Source of the DNA: Thalassotalea euphylliae
Lineage (GTDB): Bacteria; Pseudomonadota; Gammaproteobacteria; Enterobacterales; Alteromonadaceae
Direction: 5' to 3'
Assembly: GCF_003390375.1 (NCBI RefSeq)
Contig: NZ_QUOT01000001.1
Span: 620,001 to 684,000, forward strand
Length of the DNA stretch: 64,000 nt
Each line of letters opens with the position of its first letter. Position 1 is the first letter of the stretch. This document shows positions 33,396 to 42,865 of this stretch, one piece after another. The notes beneath the pieces are model-generated. The model was not told the DNA's origin and ran no database searches. It saw nothing but the letters and a program-made list of their open reading frames with translations. Position numbers and translations under genes: made by a program.

Positions 33396-35618
33396 ATGAA
33401 GTCGATATTCAGCTCGTTTAAAAAGCGTCTCCAGCAGCCAAAACCTTTGCAGTGGTATATCAGTGCCCCCTTACCCCTGTTTGCCGGATTAGCGTTAATG
33501 TTGGTATTGCTTGTAGCACCCAAAGTCATTGAAGACCTAGTAAAAGCTAATGCCGTTGAAACCGCGGTTGATTTGACTAAAACTTTGCAGAAAATCAGAA
33601 ACTATTATGCAGAGCACGTGCTTAGTGAAGTAAGTAATACCGATACCATCGAAATCACGCACTTACATAAGCTCAGCGACAACAGTATTCCTATTCCGGC
33701 CACCTTTTTAATGGAAATGGCGCAGTCGTATTCTGAAGAGGACAAGCTGCGTGTCAATGTGACTAGCCCACACCCTTTTAACTCAAGAAAAACCAGGGCA
33801 ATGAACGAATTTCAAAAATTGGCATGGCAGCAATTAACACTTAATCCAGAACAACCTGTTAGTACCTTTGATAATGTTGCGGGAAATCGTGTCGTTAAAG
33901 TGGCGCTTCCAGATAAGCTAACAGCAAGTGCTTGTGTTGACTGCCACAACTCTCATCAAGATTCGTCAAGAAGAGATTGGCAACTTGGCGATGTTAGAGG
34001 AATTCTGGAAATTACTGTCGATGTTGAGCACAGTTTGAAACGTGCAAACCAACTAAGTTTTATGATGATTCTAGTGAGTTTTGTCAGCTTATTGATACTT
34101 GTACTGTTTAACCGCCATATTGCCAAAAAAGTTGTTACGCCACTCTCAGCAATAACAGCGGCAATGACATCTTTGTCGGAACGCAAAATTGTCAGTACCG
34201 AAACCTCGCACTCAGGTTACAAAGAAGTTAATGCGCTAGGTAACGCATTTTTAAACTTCCAAAATAGTGAGCAGAAGCGACAAGCGCTAGAGAATGAAGT
34301 ACGTCAACTTGCTTATTATGATTCGTTAACTAGCCTACCTAACCGCAGCGCAGCGTTAGAGAGGCTGAACGAGCAAGCAAATTTGGCAAGTACCAAGCAT
34401 TCATTTGCGCTTATCATCATTAACATTGAAAAATTCAATGAAATAAACGATACGCTTGGCTACAACATTGGCGATCAAACACTAATTCAAGTGGCTAAAC
34501 GCATCACCAACGTCTTTGTCCAAGAGTATGTTGCACGCTTTAATACCACAGAATTTGCGGTAATAATGCCGTGTAAAAACGCCGAGGGCGAACCATGTCC
34601 AATGAAAGTAGAAGCAATGACCAAGCAAGTTATTACTCGCTTGCAATCACCAATGATGATTGACGAACATCAATTGCACTTGTCGATTTCAATTGGTATT
34701 AATCAAGTCGTGAATTCAGCGAGTAACAAACAACAAATAAATGAAATAGTCGCTCATGGTAATATTGCCCTTCACCAAGCTGAAACCAGCCATACGCAAA
34801 AAATTGTGACCTATACACCAGAGCTTTCCAACGCGCTCAACCAGCGTGTTTCAATGATTAAAGCGCTTAAACTTGCCATTGCTAACAATGAATTAGTGCC
34901 TTTCTTTCAACCGCAGCTTGACTTAAACACCGGTGAACTAGTGGGTGCCGAGGTACTACTTCGTTGGATCAAACCAGACGGGACACTAGTGCCTCCCTTT
35001 ACTTTTATTCCACTTGCCGAAGCTTCAGGATTGATTTTACCTATCGGTAAACTCGTACTTGAACAAGCATGTCAGCTCAACAAGCAATGGCAAGACAAAG
35101 GATTTAAACCTTTTAGAGTGGCAGTAAATGTCTCAGGTGTGCAGTTTGATCAAGACAACATTGTCGATGAAGTCAGCAATGCATTAACATTGTCTGGGTT
35201 AGAGCCTAAGTGGTTAGAACTTGAGGTTACAGAAACCGCTTTAATGGCAGATATTAACGAAATCATCGCTAAGCTATCACAGCTCCGAGAATTAGGGATT
35301 GAATTAGCCATCGATGATTTTGGCACTGGCTATTCTTCATTAAACTATTTGAAACGCCTACCAATTAATCGACTGAAAATAGATCAATCTTTTGTCCGAA
35401 ATGTTATCGACAATGAAGACGATCAAGCAATTATTGAAATGATTTTAAATCTAGGTAAATCGATGAAGCTTAGTGTACTTGCTGAAGGTGTTGAAGGGCC
35501 AGCAGAAGAAGCATTTTTGAAATCAATGAACTGTGATGAAGTACAAGGTTACTATTACGCTAAACCTATGCCTACGAGTGATTTTGAAGTTTACCTTCAA
35601 AGCATCAACAAAGCTTAA
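33396..35618 (+). CDS. Membrane c-type-haem sensor protein with degenerate GGDEF and intact EAL domain
   Basis: 740 residues. TM1 at about 22-42, then a periplasmic DUF3365 (Tll0287-like) domain with the haem-c motif CVDCH at 180-184, TM2 at about 215-237 and a HAMP-like linker. The GGDEF domain follows, in which the signature is replaced by FNTTEF, so cyclase activity is unlikely. The EAL domain has EVLLRW, NVSGVQF, ELEVTET, DDFGTGYSSL, KIDQSFV, AEGVEG and QGYYYAKP, which are the catalytic and metal-binding positions of active c-di-GMP phosphodiesterases. The likely role is breaking down c-di-GMP in response to redox state or a small gas bound at the haem. It stands alone between pyrF and lapB. 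Confidence 0.9.
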   Translation: MKSIFSSFKKRLQQPKPLQWYISAPLPLFAGLALMLVLLVAPKVIEDLVKANAVETAVDLTKTLQKIRNYYAEHVLSEVSNTDTIEITHLHKLSDNSIPIPATFLMEMAQSYSEEDKLRVNVTSPHPFNSRKTRAMNEFQKLAWQQLTLNPEQPVSTFDNVAGNRVVKVALPDKLTASACVDCHNSHQDSSRRDWQLGDVRGILEITVDVEHSLKRANQLSFMMILVSFVSLLILVLFNRHIAKKVVTPLSAITAAMTSLSERKIVSTETSHSGYKEVNALGNAFLNFQNSEQKRQALENEVRQLAYYDSLTSLPNRSAALERLNEQANLASTKHSFALIIINIEKFNEINDTLGYNIGDQTLIQVAKRITNVFVQEYVARFNTTEFAVIMPCKNAEGEPCPMKVEAMTKQVITRLQSPMMIDEHQLHLSISIGINQVVNSASNKQQINEIVAHGNIALHQAETSHTQKIVTYTPELSNALNQRVSMIKALKLAIANNELVPFFQPQLDLNTGELVGAEVLLRWIKPDGTLVPPFTFIPLAEASGLILPIGKLVLEQACQLNKQWQDKGFKPFRVAVNVSGVQFDQDNIVDEVSNALTLSGLEPKWLELEVTETALMADINEIIAKLSQLRELGIELAIDDFGTGYSSLNYLKRLPINRLKIDQSFVRNVIDNEDDQAIIEMILNLGKSMKLSVLAEGVEGPAEEAFLKSMNCDEVQGYYYAKPMPTSDFEVYLQSINKA

Positions 35619-35738
35619 CTAAATTTAAGGCCAAATAATAGCGGTGATCTCATTACGAAGCTAACTGTCTAATTAAATAGGCCTAGATTAGTCAAAGAAG
35701 TGCAATTTTTAAAATTGAATGGGTAAGGCAAGTACACA

Positions 35739-36908
35739 TTACTCGCCTTCAAGGCCCCTAACAGGCTTCAGTTGCTCCCAATCATGACATGATGGACAAG
35801 ACCAATAGTGTGTGCTGCTGTTAAAGCCACAAGAGCGACAACTGTATCTTGGACGCATCTTTAAGTACGCAGAAACCAGCTCCTTGATCACATCCAAACT
35901 TTCACTTTGATTATCCGACGATTCATTCGCAAGTTGTAACTTAACGAAATGCTTAAAGCCTCGAATGGTAGGTCTACGCTTTAAGGCAGCCAATAAAAAT
36001 TCCACTGCTTTATCTGCGCCATATTTAGTTGACAGAAACTCTAGGTATTTAATCAATGTGCTCGTCGTGCCAGTTTCATCGTACACTTGCTTAATAAAGT
36101 TGTAGAAAGCTTCTTCGTCATCCAATGCTTGATAGCAGCTATGCATTTTTTCGATAACTTCAGGGAAAAAGTCTTTGTCTTGTTTATAAATAGCACGATA
36201 ACACTTAGCAGCTTGCTCGTATTGCTTATGCTCTTCATAAACACCGGCTAAATGCCAATTAGCACGACATGATTTAGCATCGCACACCAATGCCTGCTCT
36301 AATAACTCAATAACCGCGATAAACTCACCTTGTTTTTGTGCCTCAAGTGCTTGTTCGCAATAGAAGTTAGCTAGGTTATGAAGTAGTTGTTTGTCTTTGA
36401 GTTTAAAAATAGTTTTTTTAAGCGCAATGCCCTGCTGCCAATCCTTAGTAGATTGGTAAATTTGCATTAAATAACCTAAAGACTTTAACTGATAGGGTTT
36501 TGCCTTGAGCAACTTATGAAACATATGTTCAGCACGGTCGTACAAACCTGCTGTTAAAAAATCTTTTGCTAGCTCAAATATTGCTTGCTGTTTTGCTTTG
36601 GTTGGCAAATTGCCATTGCGTACTAGATGTTCGTGTACTTTAAGTGCTCGGTCGAGCTCGCCGCGCTTGCGAAAAAGGTTTGCCATTGCAAAATGCGCTT
36701 CAACGGTATCGTCTTCTACTTTGAGCGCCTCAATCAAATAATCGATAGCTTTATCTTGCTGATTCGATAATAGGTAATTCAAACCTGTTGAGTATTTAAT
36801 GGATAAATCTTGCTTAGCATTTTGATCTTTTTGCTTAATGCTATTGCGCCCCATAAACCATCCATATCCCATGGCAACAGGCAACAATAGAAACAACAAC
36901 TCAAGCAT
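35739..36908 (-). CDS. lapB: Lipopolysaccharide assembly protein LapB (YciM)
   Basis: 389 residues. An N-terminal membrane anchor (LELLFLLLPVAMGYGWFMG) is followed by TPR repeats over about 40-340 and a rubredoxin-like metal site with cysteines 357, 360, 371 and 374 (CRSC and CPSC). LapB controls the stability of LpxC and so the level of lipopolysaccharide. It follows lapA by 8 bp. Confidence 0.95.
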   Translation of the reverse strand: MLELLFLLLPVAMGYGWFMGRNSIKQKDQNAKQDLSIKYSTGLNYLLSNQQDKAIDYLIEALKVEDDTVEAHFAMANLFRKRGELDRALKVHEHLVRNGNLPTKAKQQAIFELAKDFLTAGLYDRAEHMFHKLLKAKPYQLKSLGYLMQIYQSTKDWQQGIALKKTIFKLKDKQLLHNLANFYCEQALEAQKQGEFIAVIELLEQALVCDAKSCRANWHLAGVYEEHKQYEQAAKCYRAIYKQDKDFFPEVIEKMHSCYQALDDEEAFYNFIKQVYDETGTTSTLIKYLEFLSTKYGADKAVEFLLAALKRRPTIRGFKHFVKLQLANESSDNQSESLDVIKELVSAYLKMRPRYSCRSCGFNSSTHYWSCPSCHDWEQLKPVRGLEGE

Positions 36909-36916
36909 AGGTTTTC

Positions 36917-37159
36917 TTAGCCTTTATTTTGTTTACGCTTGAGTGGCTTAAGCAAATTTATAAGAAACATAAATACCAAGCCGAAAAGAAATCCTAAGCC
37001 AGCAAATATACTTACCGCCATTGCGACTGGCATCGTTGCCTTAGCAATGAAATAGTTTAACGTGATTAGCTGATCATTTTGACTACCAAAAGCGAAAGCG
37101 ACTAGCAGCAATACAACCAGTACAAAAATAGTGAAATATAACTTCAAACTAACATCCAA
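36917..37159 (-). CDS. lapA: LapA (YciS) inner-membrane protein
   Basis: 80 residues with two transmembrane segments (about 6-24 and 42-66) and the family motif between them, FGSQNDQLITLNYFIAKATMP. It works with LapB in lipopolysaccharide assembly. It is the first gene of the lapAB pair, separated from ihfB by a strong terminator. Confidence 0.92.
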   Translation of the reverse strand: MDVSLKLYFTIFVLVVLLLVAFAFGSQNDQLITLNYFIAKATMPVAMAVSIFAGLGFLFGLVFMFLINLLKPLKRKQNKG

Positions 37160-37238
37160 TGATTATTGTCCAATTCAACGTAATGAAAATACCATTAAAT
37201 CAATCAGAATTGGGAAATATTTAAAAAATCAAAGACAA

Positions 37239-37270
37239 AAAAAACGGCATGCGAAAGCATGCCGTTTTTT
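37239..37270. terminator. Terminator after ihfB
   Basis: Perfect 14-bp arms AAAAAACGGCATGC (37239-37252) and GCATGCCGTTTTTT (37257-37270) with a GAAA tetraloop (read on the plus strand). T-runs on both strands. It closes the cmk-rpsA-ihfB run. Confidence 0.9.
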
Positions 37271-37284
37271 ATAATTTTTCGCAA

Positions 37285-37572
37285 CTAAGCAAAGGAAGCA
37301 TTTACGCGTTCACGTAATTCTTTACCCGGCTTAAAGTGCGGTACATATTTACCGGAAAGCTCTACTGCTTCACCAGTCTTAGGGTTACGACCAGTACGTG
37401 GTGCACGATAGTGTAGAGAAAAACTACCAAACCCTCGAATCTCAATACGCTCTCCTTTCGATAAAGATTGCGCCATCAATTCCAGAATTTCTTTGATAGC
37501 AGATTCAACATCTTTAGCTGGAATGTGAGTTAAACTTTCCGCTAATTTTTCAATGAGTTCTGACTTGGTCAT
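37285..37572 (-). CDS. ihfB: Integration host factor beta subunit
   Basis: 95 residues of the HU/IHF fold. It has RIEIRGFGSFSLHYRAPRTGRNPKTGE (positions about 42-68), including the DNA-intercalating proline arm, and starts MTKSELIEKLAE. It pairs with IhfA to bend DNA. It lies 100 bp after rpsA as in E. coli. Confidence 0.96.
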   Translation of the reverse strand: MTKSELIEKLAESLTHIPAKDVESAIKEILELMAQSLSKGERIEIRGFGSFSLHYRAPRTGRNPKTGEAVELSGKYVPHFKPGKELRERVNASFA

Positions 37573-37672
37573 TAGACCTCCCAGTTGTCATTCAGCATCA
37601 CGCTAATGCAGTTAACAATCAAGGAGGTGGCTAATAAATAGCAACACCTCCTCACCTTAAGCGCTAAAGAAA

Positions 37673-39337
37673 TTAACCTTTAGCGTTTTTGAATGCTTCT
37701 GCCATAGCGTTAGTGAAACCAGCATCGTCTGCTTGGTTCAGGTTGTCCATCGCTTGACGCTCTTCAGCTTGATCTTTCGCTTTGATAGATAAGCTAATTG
37801 TGCGGTTCTTACGATCAACACCCATGAACTTAGTTTCAACTTCGTCGCCTACTGATAATTCAGTTGTTGCATCTTCGATGCGGTCACGAGAAATGTCAGA
37901 AACACGTAGGTAGCCTTCAACACCTTCAGCTAATTCAATCTTAGCGCCTTTAGCGTCAACTTCAACTACTTTACCAGTTACAATAGCACCTTTTTTGTTA
38001 TCTGTCAGATACATATTGAACGGATCGTCTTCAGCTTGCTTAACACCTAGCGAGATACGTTCACGCTCTGGGTCAACCTGAAGTACAACAGCAGTGATTT
38101 CGTCACCTTTCTTGTATTCACGAACAGCTTCTTCGCCGCCGTTCCATGAAATGTCAGATAAGTGAACAAGACCGTCGATGCCACCGTCAAGACCGATGAA
38201 GATACCGAAGTCAGTGATTGACTTGATCTTACCAGTAACTTTGTCACCTTTGTTGAAGTTCTTAGCGAACTCTTCCCAAGGGTTTGGTACACATTGCTTA
38301 AGACCTAGAGAAATACGACGACGCTCTTCGTCGATTTCTAATACTAGTACTTCAACTGTGTCACCTAAGTTAACAACTTTAGATGGGTGGATGTTTTTGT
38401 TTGTCCAATCCATTTCAGAAACGTGAACAAGACCTTCAACGCCTTCTTGGATTTCAACGAAACAACCGTAGTCAGTTAAGTTAGTTACGCGGCCAGAAAG
38501 CTTAGAACCCTCTGGGTAACGGTTAGCAATTGCTACCCATGGATCTTCGCCTAACTGCTTCATACCTAGAGATACACGTGTACGCTCACGGTCGAACTTA
38601 AGAACTTTAACTTGAATCTCGTCACCAACGTTAACGATTTCGCTTGGGTGCTTAACGCGCTTCCAAGCCATGTCAGTGATGTGAAGAAGACCGTCGATAC
38701 CGCCTAAGTCTACGAATGCACCGTAGTCAGTAAGGTTCTTAACGATACCTTTAACTTCTTGACCTTCTTGTAGTGATTCTAGTAACTCGTCACGTTCTAC
38801 ACTGCTTTCTGATTCGATAACAGCACGGCGAGAAACAACAACGTTATTACGCTTCTGGTCAAGCTTAATAACTTTAAATTCTAGGTCTTTACCTTCTAGG
38901 TGAGCTGTATCGCGAACTGGGCGAACGTCAACTAGAGAACCTGGTAAGAATGCACGAATGTTGCTTACTTCAACAGTGAAACCACCTTTAACTTTACCGT
39001 TGATAACACCGATAACAGTTTCTTTTTCTTCGTAAGCTTTTTCAAGCACTTGCCATGCTTCGTGGCGTTTTGCTTTTTCACGAGAAAGTACAGTTTCACC
39101 GAAACCGTCATCTGTCGCATCTAAAGCAACGTCAACTTCTGAACCTACTTCAATTTCTACTTCACCAGCAGAGTTTTTGAATTGGTCGATAGAAATTACT
39201 GACTCAGACTTAAGACCAGCGTCAACAATAACGTTGTCTTTTTCGATTTTTACAACAGTACCCTTGATAATTGAACCAGGGCGCGTTTCGATCTCTTTTA
39301 AACTTTCTTCAAAAAGTTGTGCAAAATTTTCAGTCAT
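37673..39337 (-). CDS. rpsA: 30S ribosomal protein S1
   Basis: 554 residues with six S1 repeats. The two N-terminal, ribosome-binding repeats are diverged; the RNA-binding ones are recognisable by repeated DYGAFVDLGGIDGLLH, DYGCFVEIQEGVEGLVH and DFGIFIGLDGGIDGLVH. It brings mRNA to the 30S subunit. It lies between cmk and ihfB. In E. coli S1 represses its own translation through the leader; the 88-bp gap here gives no strong Shine-Dalgarno sequence, in line with that. Confidence 0.97.
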   Translation of the reverse strand: MTENFAQLFEESLKEIETRPGSIIKGTVVKIEKDNVIVDAGLKSESVISIDQFKNSAGEVEIEVGSEVDVALDATDDGFGETVLSREKAKRHEAWQVLEKAYEEKETVIGVINGKVKGGFTVEVSNIRAFLPGSLVDVRPVRDTAHLEGKDLEFKVIKLDQKRNNVVVSRRAVIESESSVERDELLESLQEGQEVKGIVKNLTDYGAFVDLGGIDGLLHITDMAWKRVKHPSEIVNVGDEIQVKVLKFDRERTRVSLGMKQLGEDPWVAIANRYPEGSKLSGRVTNLTDYGCFVEIQEGVEGLVHVSEMDWTNKNIHPSKVVNLGDTVEVLVLEIDEERRRISLGLKQCVPNPWEEFAKNFNKGDKVTGKIKSITDFGIFIGLDGGIDGLVHLSDISWNGGEEAVREYKKGDEITAVVLQVDPERERISLGVKQAEDDPFNMYLTDNKKGAIVTGKVVEVDAKGAKIELAEGVEGYLRVSDISRDRIEDATTELSVGDEVETKFMGVDRKNRTISLSIKAKDQAEERQAMDNLNQADDAGFTNAMAEAFKNAKG

Positions 39338-39425
39338 ACCTGTATATGAACTCGTATAAATAATCCAATCAACATCAGTGTTTCATGGGGTTGTTAAAAA
39401 TACTTTGTGTGTCCGTACCCAAAGT

Positions 39426-40121
39426 TTAAATGGTTTCCGTTTGCGTTAATTTTTCATTGACAAATGAAAGAATTTTACTGACCACTTCGTCAATAGAAAG
39501 TTCAGTAGAATCAATAATTAACGCACCTTCTGCTGGCACAAGCGGAGCAACCGTACGGTTCTGATCACGCTCGTCACGTTGACGTATGTCATCCAAAAGG
39601 CGCCCGATTTTAACATCAAAGCCCTTTTCCTTCAACTGCTTAAATCTTCGCTCGGCGCGCTCTTCCGCGCTCGCCGTTAAGAAAACTTTCACTGGCGCGT
39701 CAGTAAATACCACAGTGCCCATGTCGCGACCGTCAGCCACTAAACCCGGCTCAACGCGAAATGCTCTTTGACGACGCAATAGCGCTTCGCGAATACGCGG
39801 AAATGCCGCCACTTTTGACGCTAGTGCGCCTACTTCTTCCGTGCGAATACTATTAGACACGTCTTCGCCTTCGAGAATGACTTTGCTTTCGCCATCATCG
39901 GTAATTTCAAATTGCACATCAAGATGTGCAGCAATCGGAATTAACGGCTCTTCTTCGTCAACTTCAATGTTGTGATGCAGCAAAGCCACAGCTAACACGC
40001 GATAAATCGCGCCACTGTCTAAAAGTTGCCAGCCCAATTGGTTTGCTACTAGTCGTGAAACGGTGCCTTTACCAGCGCCGCTTGGGCCATCAATCGTGAT
40101 TACGGGAATGCTTTCTTGCAT
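39426..40121 (-). CDS. cmk: Cytidylate kinase
   Basis: 231 residues. P-loop GPSGAGKGT at about 13-21, the LLDSGAIYRV substrate motif, and DGRDMGTVVF. It phosphorylates CMP and dCMP. First gene of cmk-rpsA-ihfB; a 219-bp gap with an FNR-like site separates it from aroA. Confidence 0.95.
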   Translation of the reverse strand: MQESIPVITIDGPSGAGKGTVSRLVANQLGWQLLDSGAIYRVLAVALLHHNIEVDEEEPLIPIAAHLDVQFEITDDGESKVILEGEDVSNSIRTEEVGALASKVAAFPRIREALLRRQRAFRVEPGLVADGRDMGTVVFTDAPVKVFLTASAEERAERRFKQLKEKGFDVKIGRLLDDIRQRDERDQNRTVAPLVPAEGALIIDSTELSIDEVVSKILSFVNEKLTQTETI

Positions 40122-40303
40122 ACATTTTATCTCCTAATGTCGCAAATCGGGCGCATTATACGGGAATTAATAGCGAAAATCGTTCAAAAATTTGTTTTTT
40201 AATATTTCTTGGATAACGCCAATGCGCGGATTTATTTTTTAGCTTTACTTAGAAGGCTTGTTGCCTGACTAGTTCAACTTTTATTGCATTGGTCGCGCTA
40301 AAG

Positions 40304-40317
40304 TTGATCTAGATCAG
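40304..40317. promoter_or_regulatory. FNR-like site upstream of cmk
   Basis: TTGATCTAGATCAG matches the TTGAT-N4-ATCAA consensus of FNR-type regulators in 9 of 10 defined positions. It lies 183 bp upstream of cmk and 24 bp past the aroA stop. A single short site like this can arise by chance. Confidence 0.25.
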
Positions 40318-40340
40318 ATGCAACAAGTCTTTGGAACTGA

Positions 40341-41621
40341 TTAGCTCGAAACTTGAGCTAATTTATCAAAGTAATCAGGGAAGGTTTTTGCGGTACACTT
40401 AGGATCGTTGATAGTAACTGGCGTATCACTTAACGCTACCAGCGAGAAACACATGGCAATGCGGTGATCGTTGTAGGTATCGATTGCTGCATGGGTTAAC
40501 TTTTCTGGTGGGGTTACAGAAATGTAATCTTCGCCCTCGTCTACTATTGCACCGACTTTGCGAAGCTCAGTTGCCATGGCTGATAAGCGATCGGTTTCTT
40601 TGACGCGCCAGTTGTAGATATTGCGAATACTGGTGGTACCTTTAGCAAACAAAGCTGCTGTCGCAATGGTCATGGCCGCATCTGGAATATGGTTCATGTC
40701 CATATCAACTGCGGTTAATGGCTTGCCTTTAACCGTGATCGACTCTTCTTGCCAAATGACTTCCGCACCCATTTTCTCTAACACATCAGCAAAGTGCTTG
40801 TCACCTTGAACACTTGATGTACCAACACCGTGTACGGTAATTTCACCGCCTTTAATTGCACCCGCCGCTAAGAAGTAAGAAGCAGAAGATGCGTCACCTT
40901 CGACCATGTAACGCTCACGCGCTTGGTAGCTTTGCTGGCCTTTGACATGGAAAGATTGATAGTTTTGATTTTCAACGTCAACGCCGAATTTCGCCATAAT
41001 ATCCAGCGTGATATCAATGTAAGGCTTAGACACTAACTCGCCTTCAATTTCAATATGAGTGTCTGTTGGTAATAACGGTGCAATCATCAGAATTGCCGTT
41101 AAGAACTGACTTGAAATCGAACCATCAATGGTGACTCGCTCACCACCAAGAGTTTTACCTTTGATTTTTAGTGGTGGGTAATTTGTGTTTTCTAGGTATT
41201 CAATATCGGCATTTAATTGATTCAGTGAGTCAACCAAGTGACCAATTGGGCGCTCTTTCATGCGCGGCTCACCCGTTAATACGAATTCACCTTCACTTGC
41301 CGCTAATGCTGCACATAGCGGTCGCATCGCCGTCCCAGCATTACCTAAATATAACTCAAGTGGTGCTTGTGCTTTGAAAAAGCCACCATTGCCAACCACT
41401 GTGCATTCAGTGCCGCAATCACTTAGTTGGTATTCAATACCTAAGCTAGTGAGTGCATTCAGCATATGCTCAATGTCTTCACTCACTAATAAGTTAGTAA
41501 TCTTCGTCGTGCCTTTTGCCAATGCGGCAATTAGTAAGGCACGGTTTGAAAGGCTCTTAGAGCCCGGTAAAAATACTTCACCGTCAATTTTGTTGATCGG
41601 TTGTAGTGTTAATTGTTCCAC
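40341..41621 (-). CDS. aroA: EPSP synthase (3-phosphoshikimate 1-carboxyvinyltransferase)
   Basis: 426 residues from a GTG at 41621. AAGGAAG lies 7 bases upstream, and VEQLTLQPI aligns with E. coli MESLTLQPI; another in-frame GTG at 41651 is less likely. Motifs: LPGSKSLSNRALL at the N-terminus, GNAGTAMRPL (phosphoenolpyruvate loop; a class I type enzyme with the glyphosate-sensitive pattern), and NDHRIAMCFSL near the end. It is the sixth step of the shikimate pathway, placed after serC as usual. Confidence 0.95.
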   Translation of the reverse strand: MEQLTLQPINKIDGEVFLPGSKSLSNRALLIAALAKGTTKITNLLVSEDIEHMLNALTSLGIEYQLSDCGTECTVVGNGGFFKAQAPLELYLGNAGTAMRPLCAALAASEGEFVLTGEPRMKERPIGHLVDSLNQLNADIEYLENTNYPPLKIKGKTLGGERVTIDGSISSQFLTAILMIAPLLPTDTHIEIEGELVSKPYIDITLDIMAKFGVDVENQNYQSFHVKGQQSYQARERYMVEGDASSASYFLAAGAIKGGEITVHGVGTSSVQGDKHFADVLEKMGAEVIWQEESITVKGKPLTAVDMDMNHIPDAAMTIATAALFAKGTTSIRNIYNWRVKETDRLSAMATELRKVGAIVDEGEDYISVTPPEKLTHAAIDTYNDHRIAMCFSLVALSDTPVTINDPKCTAKTFPDYFDKLAQVSS

Positions 41622-41670
41622 TGTAGAACTTCCTTCAATCTCTTTAATCACTTTGATTTAGTGACTCTAT

Positions 41671-42762
41671 TTACTTCAATTTATTACGGTCAGCGAAATC
41701 CGTCATAAAATCTACTAATGCTTGTACGCCTGCCAATGGCATTGCGTTATAAATACTGGCGCGCATACCGCCAACGCTGCGGTGACCTTTTAATGCCAAT
41801 AAACCCGCTTGCTCAGCCTCTGCTAGGAAAGCATCATTTAGCGATTCATCAGTCAACCAAAATGGCACATTCATTAACGAGCGATACTGGCTATCAATGT
41901 TATTAACATAGAAGTTATTGCTATCAATATAGTCGTAAAGTAAAGCGGCCTTTTCTTTATTCACTTGCTCGATAGCCTTAACACCGCCAAGCTCGGTTAG
42001 CCACTCAAACACCAAGCCCGCTAAATACCAGGCAAAGGTCGGTGGTGTGTTGTACATCGAGTCATTGCTAGCTGCGAGCTGATAATTGAGCACGGATGGC
42101 GTGGTTAATCTGGCATTGCCCAATAGGTCTTCACGAACAATGACGATAGTTAGACCGGACGGGCCAATATTTTTTTGCGCACCGGCGTAAATTAAACCAA
42201 ATCGGCTAACATCAATTTCGCGCGACATAATGGTCGAGGACATATCGGCGACTAGCGGAATATCCCCCGTTTCAGGAATATCAAAGATTTCAATGCCATC
42301 TACGGTTTCGTTCGGGCAGTAATGCACATAAGCAGCGTCTTTAGACAATGCCCAATCAGCTGGCGCTAGCACCGTTTGACTCTCATCTGTTTTAGTGACC
42401 ACTTCAACGGTATTGATTTCACCGTAATTAGCGGCTTCTTTGGCTGCCGCTTTTGACCAAGAGCCTGAAATCACGTAATCCGCTTTGCCACCCTCAGGCA
42501 ATAGATTATGCGGCACCGCCGAAAACTGGCCGCGACCGCCACCATGCATAAACAGCACTTTATAGTTAGCAGGAATATTCATGAGCGATCTGAGATCTGC
42601 TTCGGCTTTGGCAGCCAGCTGCATAAAAACTTTACTGCGATGGCTGAGCTCCATCACCGAGCAACCATTGTCTTGCCAATTAATAAATTCAGCTTGTGCC
42701 TTTGCCATTACTGGCGTTGGTAACATCGCTGGCCCTGCACAAAAATTATAGGTTGCAGACAT
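41671..42762 (-). CDS. serC: Phosphoserine aminotransferase
   Basis: 363 residues, class V aminotransferase. It starts YNFCAGPAMLP, has the PLP lysine in YAGAQKNIGPSG, and ends with MRASIYNAMP. It acts in serine synthesis and in pyridoxal phosphate synthesis. It is followed by aroA and preceded by the gyrA terminator, so serC-aroA form an operon. Confidence 0.96.
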   Translation of the reverse strand: MSATYNFCAGPAMLPTPVMAKAQAEFINWQDNGCSVMELSHRSKVFMQLAAKAEADLRSLMNIPANYKVLFMHGGGRGQFSAVPHNLLPEGGKADYVISGSWSKAAAKEAANYGEINTVEVVTKTDESQTVLAPADWALSKDAAYVHYCPNETVDGIEIFDIPETGDIPLVADMSSTIMSREIDVSRFGLIYAGAQKNIGPSGLTIVIVREDLLGNARLTTPSVLNYQLAASNDSMYNTPPTFAWYLAGLVFEWLTELGGVKAIEQVNKEKAALLYDYIDSNNFYVNNIDSQYRSLMNVPFWLTDESLNDAFLAEAEQAGLLALKGHRSVGGMRASIYNAMPLAGVQALVDFMTDFADRNKLK

Positions 42763-42811
42763 CTCAACACTTCCTTCTAACTATTTTTAATAACTATTAT
42801 TTTCTCTAGCG

Positions 42812-42843
42812 AAAAAAAATGGGCGGATAAGCCGCCCATTTTT
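42812..42843 (-). terminator. Intrinsic terminator after gyrA
   Basis: Perfect 12-bp arms AAAAATGGGCGG (42815-42826) and CCGCCCATTTTT (42832-42843). On the minus strand eight T follow. It separates gyrA from serC. Confidence 0.9.
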
Positions 42844-42865
42844 CCTTTATCTTATACCTTGGGCG

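Noticed and set aside
41260..41661. Long open frames on the strand opposite aroA, and similar ones opposite gyrA, fabG, fabD, plsX and the kinases
   Set aside because: They are antisense shadows of well-conserved genes, lack ribosome sites and show no recognisable protein features.
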